Source: Actinomycetota bacterium (GTDB taxonomy: Bacteria; Actinomycetota; Actinomycetes; Actinomycetales; Microbacteriaceae). From it: a stretch of 38,351 bases of DNA. Of this stretch, positions 8,068-17,853 are shown piece after piece. The stretch lies in NCBI GenBank assembly GCA_009699665.1, contig WLNS01000002.1, positions 1 to 38,351 of the forward strand, written 5' to 3'. The translations under genes were made by a program, and so were the position numbers. The number at the start of each line of letters is the position of its first letter. Position 1 is the stretch's first letter. Below the pieces are notes generated by a model. That model did not search any database, was not told the origin of the DNA, and was given only the letters and a program-made list of their open reading frames with translations.

Positions 8068-8600
8068 TGTCGCGGGCCGAGCAGGCCAGCGTCTGCGAGC
8101 GCCGGCAGTTGCAGTGTTATCCACGGGCTAAATGCCCAGGGGGTTGCGGCGATTGCCGTCAGCAGATCGGCAGGCGCCACCCAGCGCAATTCGCAGACTT
8201 CGCTGGCGATCGGACGCGGAACATCGTCCGAGTGCGCCACGAACACCGGGCAGATCTCGTTCTCAACGATGCCCGAGGCATCCACCGCTCGATACCGAAA
8301 GTTCGGAAGAGCTTCGCTGACCCGGGTCACCGTGAAGCCAAGCTCTTCACGAGCCCGTCGATGCAGCGCCTCCTCGAGTGCTTCGTCGGGTCCGGGATGT
8401 CCACAAAACGAGTTTGTCCAGACCCCGGGCCACGTCTTTTTGCTGAGTGCGCGGCGAGTCACCAAAACGTGGCCCTCCGCGTTGAAGACGTGACACGAAA
8501 ATGCAAGGTGCAGAACCGTGTCGTTGGTGTGCACAGTGGCCTTTTCGGCTGTGCCCACGGGCTGGCCATCATTCGAAACGAGCACCACCAACTCGGTCAC
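8064..8600 (-). CDS. idi: Isopentenyl-diphosphate delta-isomerase, type I
   Basis: Type I IDI interconverts isopentenyl and dimethylallyl diphosphate, supplying isoprenoid precursors. This is a Nudix-fold protein: NSFCGHP carries the active-site cysteine (about residue 66), followed by a Nudix-like EEALHRRAREELGF. VENEICPVF carries the catalytic glutamate (about 115), and RWVAPADL lies near the C-terminus. The expected start MTELVVLVS corresponds to the GTG at 8600, with AAGGGA about ten bases upstream. A GTG at 8609 is also possible, but it would sit too close to that site. The gene is divergent from the crt operon with about 40 bases between, and it serves that pathway directly. Confidence 0.93.
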   Translation of the reverse strand: MTELVVLVSNDGQPVGTAEKATVHTNDTVLHLAFSCHVFNAEGHVLVTRRALSKKTWPGVWTNSFCGHPGPDEALEEALHRRAREELGFTVTRVSEALPNFRYRAVDASGIVENEICPVFVAHSDDVPRPIASEVCELRWVAPADLLTAIAATPWAFSPWITLQLPALADAGLLGPRH

Positions 8601-8628
8601 CCTGCCCACGTCCCTTACGTTTGATAGA

Positions 8629-8641
8629 TAGTCTCAGACTG
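8629..8641 (+). promoter_or_regulatory. Candidate -10 box for a leaderless crtB transcript
   Basis: TAGTCT (8629-8634) precedes the GTG of crtB by exactly six bases, with no ribosome binding site between. It is the same geometry and nearly the same hexamer as at dcd. The whole idi/crtB gap is only about 40 bases and would contain both divergent promoters. Confidence 0.45.
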
Positions 8642-9510
8642 TGAGTTCTAGCCTAGCGAGCGCCCTTTACGATGAGGTGGCGCACGAGACCGCCGCGATG
8701 GTCATTCGGCGGTATTCAACGTCATTTGGCATGGCCTCGCGTCTGCTGGGCCCGGGCGTTCGCGAGGATGTCGAGAACATTTACGGACTCGTGCGCATCG
8801 CCGATGAAATCGTCGACGGAGTAGCCGCGAATGCGGGCCTTGCTTCGGCCGCGGTGCGCCGCCGTCTCGATGATTTCGAACTCGAGACCGAGCGGGCGAT
8901 GTCCAGCGGTTACTCGTCGGACTTGATCATCCACGCTTTTGCGCTGACGGCGCGAAAGACCAGTATTGGAACCGACCTGACGCGCCCTTTCTTTGCGTCC
9001 ATGCGCGCTGACGTGTTGAAAAAATCGCACACGCAATCCTCTTTTTCTGATTACGTTTACGGATCCGCTGAGGTGGTGGGCCTCATGTGTCTACAGGCCT
9101 TTTTGGTGGGCGAAACCGTCACTGACGAACAGAGAGTCCGATTTGTCGCGGGGGCGAGGGCCTTGGGGGCAGCCTTTCAGAAGGTCAATTTTTTGCGCGA
9201 CCTTTCGGCAGATTCGGAGGGCCTGGGCCGTGCCTACTTTCCGGGCGTCGACGTCTCTCAACTGACGGACGAGACCAAGCTGATTCTCGTGGCCGATATA
9301 GACGCGGATTTGGCTGTCTCGGGTGCCATTGTGCCCGACCTGCCGGCCTCCAGTCGCCGAGCCGTGGCGTTGGCCCAGGGCCTGTTTGCTCAGCTCAATC
9401 GCCGCATCGCGAAGACTCCGGCGTCGATTTTGATGAACACCCGAATTAGTGTTCCGGGCCCCGTCAAGGCGCGCCTGTTGGTGGGGGCAATGATGGGAAG
9501 AGTCTCATGA
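8641..9510 (+). CDS. crtB: Phytoene synthase
   Basis: This enzyme joins two geranylgeranyl diphosphates to make phytoene, the first committed step of carotenoid synthesis. The two aspartate-rich motifs that bind the diphosphates through magnesium are visible: RIADEIVDG (about 53-60) and NFLRDLSADSEGLGRAYFP (the second DxxxD). SDYVYGSAEVVGLMCL is the conserved central helix. The length of 289 residues is normal. No Shine-Dalgarno sequence precedes the GTG, so translation may start on a leaderless mRNA. The end overlaps crtI by four bases (ATGA), the first of four tight junctions in this operon. No geranylgeranyl diphosphate synthase gene (crtE) is next to it. Confidence 0.95.
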   Translation: MSSSLASALYDEVAHETAAMVIRRYSTSFGMASRLLGPGVREDVENIYGLVRIADEIVDGVAANAGLASAAVRRRLDDFELETERAMSSGYSSDLIIHAFALTARKTSIGTDLTRPFFASMRADVLKKSHTQSSFSDYVYGSAEVVGLMCLQAFLVGETVTDEQRVRFVAGARALGAAFQKVNFLRDLSADSEGLGRAYFPGVDVSQLTDETKLILVADIDADLAVSGAIVPDLPASSRRAVALAQGLFAQLNRRIAKTPASILMNTRISVPGPVKARLLVGAMMGRVS

Positions 9511-11105
9511 CGCGTGTAGTGGTTATTGGTGGCGGAATTGCCGGTTTGTCGTCGGCTGCGCTCTTGGCGCGCGACGGATATGACGTCACGCTGGTGGAGA
9601 AGAACGCGAGCGTCGGCGGCCGAGCAGGGTCGTGGGAAAAGGGTGGGTTTCGGTTCGACACCGGCCCCTCGTGGTACCTCATGCCCGAGGTGTTTGACCA
9701 CTTCTTCAAGCTGCTCGGCACGTCAGCCGAAGAGCAGTACCAACTTCGCCGCCTTGATCCGGGCTATCGCGTCTTCTTCCAAGACGACGTCGAGGCGGGT
9801 ATGCCGCCCTTGGACATTCGGGATTCTCGCGAGGCCAACCTCGACCTCTTCGAGCAACGCGAGCCGGGGTCGCGCGACAAGATGAGCGCCTACCTCGATT
9901 CGGCGAAGGACACCTATGAGATGGCGAAGGTGCGGTTTTTGTATACGAGCTTCGCCAAGCTCGGCCCACTCTTTCGCGCCGACGTGCTCAAGCGCTTGCC
10001 CAAACTGCTGACCCTGTTGCGGGTCAGTTTGGCCGATTTCGCCGCACGCTATGTGTCGTCACCGACCCTGCAACAGGTTCTGGGGTATCCCGCCGTTTTT
10101 TTGGGTTCGAGCCCCTACATCACGCCAAGCATGTATCACCTGATGAGTCACCTCGACTTGGAGGATGGCGTGCTCTATCCCGTCGGTGGCTTTCACAAGG
10201 TCATTACCGCGATCGAAAAAATTGCCGAAGCCGAAGGCGTGACGATTATTCGCAGTGCCACCGCCACGGCGATTGAAACGGATGGCCCGGGCCGCGGCGC
10301 GCGCGTGACGGGCGTCACTTACCGCGGAGCCCGGGGCGGCAAGCCCAAAACAATCCCGGCCGACATCGTCGTTTCGTCGGCCGATCTTTATCACTCAGAG
10401 ACGACGCTTCTTCCGGAGGCCCAGCAGACCTACCCGCAGAAGTGGTGGGACAAGCGGGTTGCCGGGCCCAGCGCTGTTCTGGTCTATCTGGGCATCGAGG
10501 GGCGCATCCCACAGCTGGATCATCACAACCTCTTCTTCACGAACGACTGGAACGATAACTTCGGCCGCATCTTTAATGAGCCGAGGTCGATTCCCGATCC
10601 GGCCTCGATCTATGTCTGTCGGCCCAATGCCACCGACCCGTTTGTGGCTCCCGTGGGTCAGACCAACCTGTTTGTGCTCATCCCCGTTCCGGCCGACCCG
10701 ACCATCGGCAAGGGGGGCCTGGCCGGCAAGGGCAGCGCACAGGTTGAGGCGGCTGCCGACGCCGCCATCGCGCAGATTGCCCGATGGGCCAAGGTGCCCG
10801 ACCTGGCCGAGCGAATCGTGGTGCGCCGCACGGTAGGACCGGCCGATTTTTCCGGCGACCTCAACGCGTGGCTCGGAACAGCCCTCGGCCCCAGCCACAT
10901 CCTGAAGCAGAGCGCTTTCTTTCGAGCCGGCCATAAGAGCAAGAAAGTACGGGGACTGTTTTACTCCGGCGGTTCGACGATTCCGGGCATTGGGCTTCCG
11001 ATGTGTCTGATCAGCAGCGAGATCTTGATTAAGCGCCTGAGAAACGATGGCTCGACCGAACCGATGTCGGAACCTCTCTTTCCGACAGTGGACCGAACGG
11101 TCTGA
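9507..11105 (+). CDS. crtI: Phytoene desaturase (lycopene-forming)
   Basis: This FAD-dependent desaturase introduces four double bonds into phytoene to give lycopene. The N-terminus has the dinucleotide-binding fold VVVIGGGIAGLSSAALLA, followed by VEKNASVGGRAGSW and FDTGPSWYLMP. The C-terminal signature GLFYSGGSTIPGIGLPM is typical of bacterial CrtI. The length of 532 residues is slightly above the usual 490-510. The start codon overlaps the crtB stop, and crtYe begins two bases after the crtI stop, so translation of the set is coupled. Membrane association is expected because the substrates are lipids. Confidence 0.95.
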   Translation: MTRVVVIGGGIAGLSSAALLARDGYDVTLVEKNASVGGRAGSWEKGGFRFDTGPSWYLMPEVFDHFFKLLGTSAEEQYQLRRLDPGYRVFFQDDVEAGMPPLDIRDSREANLDLFEQREPGSRDKMSAYLDSAKDTYEMAKVRFLYTSFAKLGPLFRADVLKRLPKLLTLLRVSLADFAARYVSSPTLQQVLGYPAVFLGSSPYITPSMYHLMSHLDLEDGVLYPVGGFHKVITAIEKIAEAEGVTIIRSATATAIETDGPGRGARVTGVTYRGARGGKPKTIPADIVVSSADLYHSETTLLPEAQQTYPQKWWDKRVAGPSAVLVYLGIEGRIPQLDHHNLFFTNDWNDNFGRIFNEPRSIPDPASIYVCRPNATDPFVAPVGQTNLFVLIPVPADPTIGKGGLAGKGSAQVEAAADAAIAQIARWAKVPDLAERIVVRRTVGPADFSGDLNAWLGTALGPSHILKQSAFFRAGHKSKKVRGLFYSGGSTIPGIGLPMCLISSEILIKRLRNDGSTEPMSEPLFPTVDRTV

Positions 11106-11107
11106 GC

Positions 11108-11431
11108 GTGAGCTGGCTCTACCTCGCCGCACTGCTCTTTTCCCTCACGGGCATGGTGGTTCTCGATCGCCGCTTTCGACTGTTCTTTTGGTCAGATGCG
11201 CGCCGGGCGTCCATCGTGCTGCCGGCCGGAGTGCTGTTCTTTCTGCTCTGGGATCTCGCGGGCATTGGCCTCGGGATCTTCTTTCGGGGGCCGTCTCCTT
11301 ATGTCACGGGACTGGTGGTGGCACCCGAGGTTCCCCTCGAAGAAATCGCCTTTTTGGCGCTTCTCTGTTACCTCACGATGAACGTCTTTGCGGCGGTGAC
11401 GCGGGTGTTGATGCGGGGGACACACCCGTGA
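11108..11431 (+). CDS. crtYe: Lycopene cyclase subunit (CrtYe type)
   Basis: This is one half of the heterodimeric, membrane-embedded lycopene cyclase of actinobacteria. In Corynebacterium and Micrococcus relatives such subunits cyclise the C50 product of CrtEb. The 107-residue protein has three hydrophobic helices and the conserved PLEEIAFLALLCYL motif, whose acidic residues belong to the active site. It starts at a GTG two bases after the crtI stop and overlaps crtYf by four bases (GTGA). Whether the rings are epsilon, gamma or beta cannot be read from the sequence, so the Ye letter is assigned by position and size. Confidence 0.88.
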   Translation: MSWLYLAALLFSLTGMVVLDRRFRLFFWSDARRASIVLPAGVLFFLLWDLAGIGLGIFFRGPSPYVTGLVVAPEVPLEEIAFLALLCYLTMNVFAAVTRVLMRGTHP

Positions 11432-11784
11432 CCTACGTCTGGCTTAATGCGAGTTTCTTGGCCGCGGTGCTTGTTTTCTGGGTGGCGGCGATGGCTCTGC
11501 ACGGGCGTCGGGCGCGCCGCCGGATTGCTTCCGGCGAGGTGACCGCGACCCCTCGGCCCGGTCGACGCTTGGCCGCAGTTTTTATCACGCTCGCCGTGCT
11601 TCTCGTGCTCACGGGCATCTTTGACAACATCATCGTGGGTCTGGGAATCGTCAGTTATGACGAGACAAAGATTCTTGGCGTTCTCGTGGGAGTGGCTCCC
11701 ATTGAAGACTTCGCCTACGCCATTGCCGCCGTATTTGTTCTGCCGGCCCTGTGGCTTGTGCTTCCCGCGCGGAGACCCCGGTGA
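11428..11784 (+). CDS. crtYf: Lycopene cyclase subunit (CrtYf type)
   Basis: This is the second subunit of the heterodimeric lycopene cyclase, 118 residues with three membrane helices. APIEDFAYAIAAV matches the PxE(E/D) active-site motif seen in its partner. The GTG start lies within the stop codon of crtYe, and the stop overlaps the GTG of crtEb in the same way, so the three proteins should be made in fixed proportion. A longer open frame continues upstream through crtYe, but those residues are not homologous and the GTG at 11428 is the natural start. Confidence 0.88.
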   Translation: MTYVWLNASFLAAVLVFWVAAMALHGRRARRRIASGEVTATPRPGRRLAAVFITLAVLLVLTGIFDNIIVGLGIVSYDETKILGVLVGVAPIEDFAYAIAAVFVLPALWLVLPARRPR

Positions 11785-12689
11785 CGGCGCCAGCTCGGGG
11801 TGGCAACACATTCCGCACCCTTGTCATGTCGTCGCGGCCGCTGTCGTGGGTTAACACGGCGTTCCCGTTTGCCGCCGGCTACCTGATGACCACGCACCGG
11901 GTCGACCTCACCTTCATCATCGGCACGCTGTTTTTTCTCATCCCCTATAACGTTGCGATGTACGGCATCAACGACGTCTTTGACTACGAGTCAGACATGC
12001 GCAACCCGCGCAAGGGTGGTGTTGAGGGCGCGGTCTTGGATCGACGTCTGCACCGCCTCACCCTGTGGGTGGTGCTGGCCACCAACGTTCCTTTCCTCGT
12101 GTTTCTCGTTGCCGTCGGCAGCCCGCTCTCGTGGCTCGTCTTAGCCATCAGCATGTTTGCCGTCGTGGCATATTCCCTGAAGGGGCTGCGCTTCAAAGAA
12201 GTGCCGTTTCTCGATTCCCTCACCTCGAGCACGCACTTTGTCAGCCCCGCGATCTATGGCCTTGTTCTGGCGGGCGCCGTGTTCACTCCGGCGCTGTGGC
12301 TCATCCTGCTGGCCTACTTCTTGTGGGGCGTAGCCTCGCACGCCTTCGGGGCCATTCAAGACATACAGGCCGACCGCGAGGGTGGACTGAAGTCTGTCGC
12401 CACAGTGATCGGGGCGAAAGCCACGGCGCGCCTGGCATTGGCGGCTTATTTGTTGGCGGGTGTGGCGCTGGTCATTGCCGCCGGAACGGGCAAGGCCGCG
12501 TGGCCCGCCTTTTATGCCGCGTTCCTCGCCATTCCCTACCTGTTGATGGTGTGGCCATATCGATCGTTGTCAGACGAACAGTGCGAGCGTGCCAACCGTG
12601 GCTGGCGCGCGTTCCTCTGGATCAATTACGCGGTGGGCTTTGTGGTGACGATGTTGCTTATCCTGCACTGGATGCGCATCGGACTCTAG
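11781..12689 (+). CDS. crtEb: Lycopene elongase / prenyltransferase (UbiA family)
   Basis: This is an integral-membrane UbiA-type prenyltransferase that adds C5 units to both ends of lycopene, leading to C50 carotenoids such as decaprenoxanthin or sarcinaxanthin. Both aspartate-rich motifs are present: NDVFDYESDMRNPRKGG (from about residue 64) and DIQADREGGLKSVAT. About eight hydrophobic helices span its 302 residues. The GTG at 11781 has GGAG six bases upstream and overlaps the crtYf stop. It is the last gene of the operon. The order crtB-I-Ye-Yf-Eb is that of the Corynebacterium decaprenoxanthin cluster, without crtE. Confidence 0.92.
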   Translation: MTAPARGGNTFRTLVMSSRPLSWVNTAFPFAAGYLMTTHRVDLTFIIGTLFFLIPYNVAMYGINDVFDYESDMRNPRKGGVEGAVLDRRLHRLTLWVVLATNVPFLVFLVAVGSPLSWLVLAISMFAVVAYSLKGLRFKEVPFLDSLTSSTHFVSPAIYGLVLAGAVFTPALWLILLAYFLWGVASHAFGAIQDIQADREGGLKSVATVIGAKATARLALAAYLLAGVALVIAAGTGKAAWPAFYAAFLAIPYLLMVWPYRSLSDEQCERANRGWRAFLWINYAVGFVVTMLLILHWMRIGL

Positions 12690-12740
12690 TCGGGCACGTC
12701 CGTGTCAACGAACGTACCGTGCGGTTTAGCGCAGCCCTCG

Positions 12741-14108
12741 TTATTTGCCCGAAGCGTCGCTGAAGCGCGGCTTGATGGGGATGATGATGATGAGGCCGAC
12801 GAGCAGCACGAAAACGATGGCCAAAATGCCCCAGTACTGAGCTCCGAGCGTTGTGGTGAGAATCCAGAAGATCAGGGGTGAGAGCCAGACGACCAAACGT
12901 CCGGTCGTCGCGTACAGACCAAACAGCTCGCCTTCGTTGCGGTTGTTTGAAACCCGGGCGAGCAGCGATCGACTGGCCGATTGGGTGGGGCCAACAAACA
13001 GGCTCAGCACGAGACCGCCGATCCAGAAGATGATGGGTCCACCGTCGTGGAAGAAGAAGATAAAGAGGCCGGCAATGATCAGACCGATGAGCGAGCCCAC
13101 GATGACGGGCTTGGGCCCAACACGGTTATCGATAACGCCACCAATGAACACGCCGATGCCGGCCACAACGTTGGCCGCGATGCCAAAGAACATGATTTGG
13201 GTGAAGTCGAAGCCAAAAACGGTCCCCGCCAGAATGGCACCCAAGGCGAAGACAGCGACGAGTCCGTCGCGGAAGATGGCGCTGGCGAGCAAGAAGTAAA
13301 ACGTTTGGCGGTCATTCGTGAACAGAGCGCGAATGTCGTGAACAAGTTTCTTGTAGGAACCGATCAGGCTGAGACGCTTGACGCCCGGTTCGGGCGTGAT
13401 CTCGGGCACTACCGTGAGCACCGGGATAGAGAAGATGAGCGACCAAACAGCCGCGATCAAAAAGATGATGCGAATGTTGAGCGCCGCATCGCCCGTGACG
13501 CCGAACCAGTGGCTGTCGCCGAGGGCAAAACCAAAGAGCGAGATGAGTAGCACCACAATTCCGCCGATGTAGCCCATGCCCCAGCCGAATCCGCTGACGG
13601 TACCCACGTTCTTTGGCGTCGAGACCTGCAACAGCATGGCGTTGTAGTTGACGTTCGCGAACTCGTAGAAAATGTTTGCGATGGCGTAGAGAACGATTCC
13701 GTAGATCCAGAACGACGCTGAGGGCTCAATGAAGAACATCCCGAACGTGGCGAGAATGACGATTCCCGTGTTGATACCCAGCCACATGCGGCGCCGACCC
13801 GTGGCGTCCGCACGCTGACCCAGAATGGGGGCCACGAAGATGATGATGATGCCGCCAATCCACACCGACATCGAGAGTCCGTTGGCGAGACCGTTCGCAG
13901 CCGCGTCGTAGGCCACCTTGGCCGGGCCCGTCTGCCCCGAGGCCTCATAGGCGGCGACGATCTGGGGGTCGATGAACGCGTCAGAAATGATGTAGCGCGC
14001 GAAGACGAAGGTGGTGATGAGCACGCTGAAGGCCGACGTGCCCCAGTCCCAGAGGGCCCACGAAAAGACTTGGCCGCGTTTACGTGTGGGTGCAACTGTG
14101 CTCGTCAT
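12741..14108 (-). CDS. MFS transporter, UMF1/Atg22-like family
   Basis: This 455-residue inner-membrane protein has about twelve hydrophobic helices. The N-terminal VFSWALWDWGTSAFSVLITTFVFARY is the hallmark of the UMF1 branch (relatives of yeast vacuolar Atg22). GQRADATGRRRMW forms the MFS loop 2-3 motif, and YEFANVNYNAMLLQVSTP with SGFGWGMGYIGG are also typical. Bacterial members are annotated simply as MFS transporters and the cargo is unknown. I took the ATG at 14108; a TTG seven codons upstream is possible, and neither has a good ribosome site. It is convergent with crtEb and divergent from dnaK, so it is a single-gene unit. Confidence 0.9.
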   Translation of the reverse strand: MTSTVAPTRKRGQVFSWALWDWGTSAFSVLITTFVFARYIISDAFIDPQIVAAYEASGQTGPAKVAYDAAANGLANGLSMSVWIGGIIIIFVAPILGQRADATGRRRMWLGINTGIVILATFGMFFIEPSASFWIYGIVLYAIANIFYEFANVNYNAMLLQVSTPKNVGTVSGFGWGMGYIGGIVVLLISLFGFALGDSHWFGVTGDAALNIRIIFLIAAVWSLIFSIPVLTVVPEITPEPGVKRLSLIGSYKKLVHDIRALFTNDRQTFYFLLASAIFRDGLVAVFALGAILAGTVFGFDFTQIMFFGIAANVVAGIGVFIGGVIDNRVGPKPVIVGSLIGLIIAGLFIFFFHDGGPIIFWIGGLVLSLFVGPTQSASRSLLARVSNNRNEGELFGLYATTGRLVVWLSPLIFWILTTTLGAQYWGILAIVFVLLVGLIIIIPIKPRFSDASGK

Positions 14109-14217
14109 GGGCACAACGCTACCGGGCAACGGGCGTTCGGGATAGGGCTAGCAAGCCATCCGTAAGCGCGTTCATCAAGAATTTGCTCAATCACGGCCGC
14201 CCGAGCGCGGGAGAAAA

Positions 14218-14238
14218 CTTGAGTGACTTTGACTCAAG
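14218..14238. promoter_or_regulatory. HAIR operator 1 (perfect) for HspR
   Basis: CTTGAGT, seven bases, ACTCAAG is an exact match to the HspR-associated inverted repeat known from Streptomyces and other actinobacteria. It ends seven bases before the TTGACA of the dnaK promoter. HspR, encoded four genes downstream, should bind here and repress the operon until heat or misfolded protein relieves it. Confidence 0.93.
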
Positions 14239-14244
14239 TTCGAC

Positions 14245-14273
14245 TTGACATAGTTATCCACAGGTGGCAAACT
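14245..14273 (+). promoter_or_regulatory. Candidate dnaK operon promoter
   Basis: A consensus -35 TTGACA (14245-14250) is followed after 17 bases by CAAACT (14268-14273), an acceptable -10. Another TTGACA lies at 14273-14278 within HAIR 2, so a second start is possible. HAIR 1 lies just upstream and HAIR 2 covers the -10 and start region, consistent with strong repression. Confidence 0.55.
14254..14262 (+). promoter_or_regulatory. DnaA-box-like 9-mer inside the dnaK promoter
   Basis: TTATCCACA is an exact match to the consensus DnaA box. It occupies the spacer between the -35 and -10 elements of the dnaK promoter and lies between the two HAIR operators. A chance match is possible, and no cluster of further boxes surrounds it. 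Confidence 0.4.
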
Positions 14274-14292
14274 TGACACATCGAGACTCAAG
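14272..14292. promoter_or_regulatory. HAIR operator 2 (near-perfect) for HspR
   Basis: CTTGACA, seven bases, ACTCAAG matches the HAIR consensus at all but two positions of the left arm, with the correct spacing. It overlaps the proposed -10 and transcription start of the dnaK operon. Confidence 0.85.
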
Positions 14293-14374
14293 TCTCGGTT
14301 AAGACTTCATACCAGCCACACACAACTCTCGGACCGGCACACCGGCGCCGAGGAACACGAAGGAGAAACAACAC

Positions 14375-16225
<1,851 letters not shown>

Positions 16226-16227
16226 CC

Positions 16228-16863
16228 ATGAGCAATAAATCACAGGCCGATGAGTCGAAAGAGCCGGAAGAACCGGTGGTGCGCGATAAGCGACGGGTCG
16301 ACCCCGAGACCGGTGAGGTAAGGCCGCAGGATGTTCAGGAGGAGCCCGAGGGCTCCTCCGAACTTCCCGCCGACGGCTATGAAGACGCCGATGTCGAGAC
16401 ATCACTGAACGATGTTGACGTCGAGTTTCTCGAGAAGGCCGCCGACGCCCTAGCTGCGGAACGTCTGGAAGATTTGCAGCGTGTCACGGCCGAGTACGCC
16501 AACTACCGCAAGCGCACCGAAGCCAACCGCGAGGTTGAGCGTGAGCGTCTGGTGGGCGACGTTGTGAGATTGCTTCTGCCGGTGCTCGATGACATCGAAC
16601 GGGCCGAGAAGCACGGCGATCTGATCGAGGGCGCTCCCATCACCCTGATGGCGACCAAGCTGCGGGCTGTCACCGAGCGTCTCGGGCTCGCGTCGTATGC
16701 CACCGTGGGCGATGCTTTTGACCCGAATCAACACGAGGCACTCTTACAGCAACCGTCGGCAGACGTGTCGGTTCCGACCATTCTCGAAGTGGTGGAATCT
16801 GGCTACATCCTGGGTTCAACCCAGGTTCGCCCGGCCAAAGTAATCGTCGCGACACCCGAATAA
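16228..16863 (+). CDS. grpE: Nucleotide exchange factor GrpE
   Basis: GrpE releases ADP from DnaK to reset its cycle. The N-terminal 65 residues are acidic and disordered. A long helical dimerisation region follows (EFLEKAADALAAERLEDLQRVTAEYANYRKRTEANRE in part), and the beta-domain has FDPNQHEALLQQPSAD and GYILGSTQVRPAKVIVA, the family signature. At 211 residues the length is typical. It starts two bases after the dnaK stop, so translation is probably coupled. Confidence 0.96.
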   Translation: MSNKSQADESKEPEEPVVRDKRRVDPETGEVRPQDVQEEPEGSSELPADGYEDADVETSLNDVDVEFLEKAADALAAERLEDLQRVTAEYANYRKRTEANREVERERLVGDVVRLLLPVLDDIERAEKHGDLIEGAPITLMATKLRAVTERLGLASYATVGDAFDPNQHEALLQQPSADVSVPTILEVVESGYILGSTQVRPAKVIVATPE

Positions 16864-16878
16864 CGAAAGGAGGCGCTG

Positions 16879-17844
16879 ATGGCTAGTCAGGATTGGTTCG
16901 ACAAAGACTTTTACAAGATTCTCGGCGTCTCGAAAGAGGTGTCGCCCGAAGAGCTCAAGAAGGTCTATCGCAAGCTCGCGCGCAAATATCATCCGGACAG
17001 CAACCCCGGCGACGCCAAAGCTGAGGCGAAATTCAAGGAGGTCACCGAGGCACACTCGATCCTCTCCGATCCAGCTCAGCGTGCCGAATACGATCAGATC
17101 CGCGCCATGGGCTCCGGCGCGCGCTTCACGGCGGGTGGCCAGGGTCGCGGCTTCGAAGATGCCTTCCGTGGCCCCTATGGCGGGCAGGGTGGCGGGTTTC
17201 CGCAGGGCAACTTTGAAGACCTGCTCGGCGGCATGTTTGGCGGCGGCACCTTTGGTCGAGCCTCCGGTGGATACCGCGGCTGGGGTGGTCCGAGCAAGGG
17301 GCAAGACATTGTGTCGACCGTTGTCGTGGACTTCTTTGAGGCACTACACGGCGACACCATGACCCTGCAGCTGCCGTCCGGCAATAGCGTCAAGGTCAAG
17401 ATTCCCGCCGGAGTTGCCGACGGGCAGAAGATTCGCATTCGGGGCAAGGGTCACGGCAGCCCCGATGGCGGCGACCCCGGAGATGTCGTTCTGACGGTGA
17501 CCGTAGGAAAGCATCCGGTGTTCGAACGAGACGGCCTGAATGTTCGACTTCAGGTACCCGTGACGTTTACCGAGGCGGTGTTGGGCGCCACGATTGAGGT
17601 GCCCACCATTGATGGCGACCCCGTCAAGCTCAAAGTTGCTCCCGGCACCCCGAGCGGTCGCATTTTGCGCGTCAAGGGTCGAGGCGTCAAGACGGGCAAG
17701 GGGCAGGGCGACCTGCTTGCCGAGATTATGGTTGCTGTGCCTACGCACCTCGACGCGCAAGCGACGACGGCGCTCGAGGCGTTTGCCGCGGCGGCACCCC
17801 AAGAAAATCCGCGGGCCGAAATTTTGCAACGCGGGCGACGATAG
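16879..17844 (+). CDS. dnaJ: DnaJ-type co-chaperone lacking the zinc-finger domain
   Basis: This Hsp40 stimulates the DnaK ATPase and delivers substrates. The J domain is at residues 7-70 with the essential HPD in KYHPDSNPG. A glycine- and phenylalanine-rich linker spans about 75-135, and the C-terminal substrate-binding domains follow (KIPAGVADGQKIRIRGKG, VTFTEAVLGATIEVPT). The CxxCxGxG zinc-binding repeats of type I DnaJ are absent and the protein has no cysteine at all. It is therefore a type II (CbpA-like) protein at the dnaJ position of the operon, 321 residues instead of about 380. AAAGGAGG precedes the ATG by six bases, the strongest ribosome site in the operon. Confidence 0.95.
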   Translation: MASQDWFDKDFYKILGVSKEVSPEELKKVYRKLARKYHPDSNPGDAKAEAKFKEVTEAHSILSDPAQRAEYDQIRAMGSGARFTAGGQGRGFEDAFRGPYGGQGGGFPQGNFEDLLGGMFGGGTFGRASGGYRGWGGPSKGQDIVSTVVVDFFEALHGDTMTLQLPSGNSVKVKIPAGVADGQKIRIRGKGHGSPDGGDPGDVVLTVTVGKHPVFERDGLNVRLQVPVTFTEAVLGATIEVPTIDGDPVKLKVAPGTPSGRILRVKGRGVKTGKGQGDLLAEIMVAVPTHLDAQATTALEAFAAAAPQENPRAEILQRGRR

Positions 17845-17853
17845 GGGAGAGCC

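Noticed and set aside
8117..8125. DnaA-box-like TTATCCACG
   Set aside because: It has one mismatch and lies within the idi coding sequence.
14244..14250. Third HAIR site starting with CTTGACA
   Set aside because: Only the left half matches; the sequence seven bases on is not ACTCAAG.
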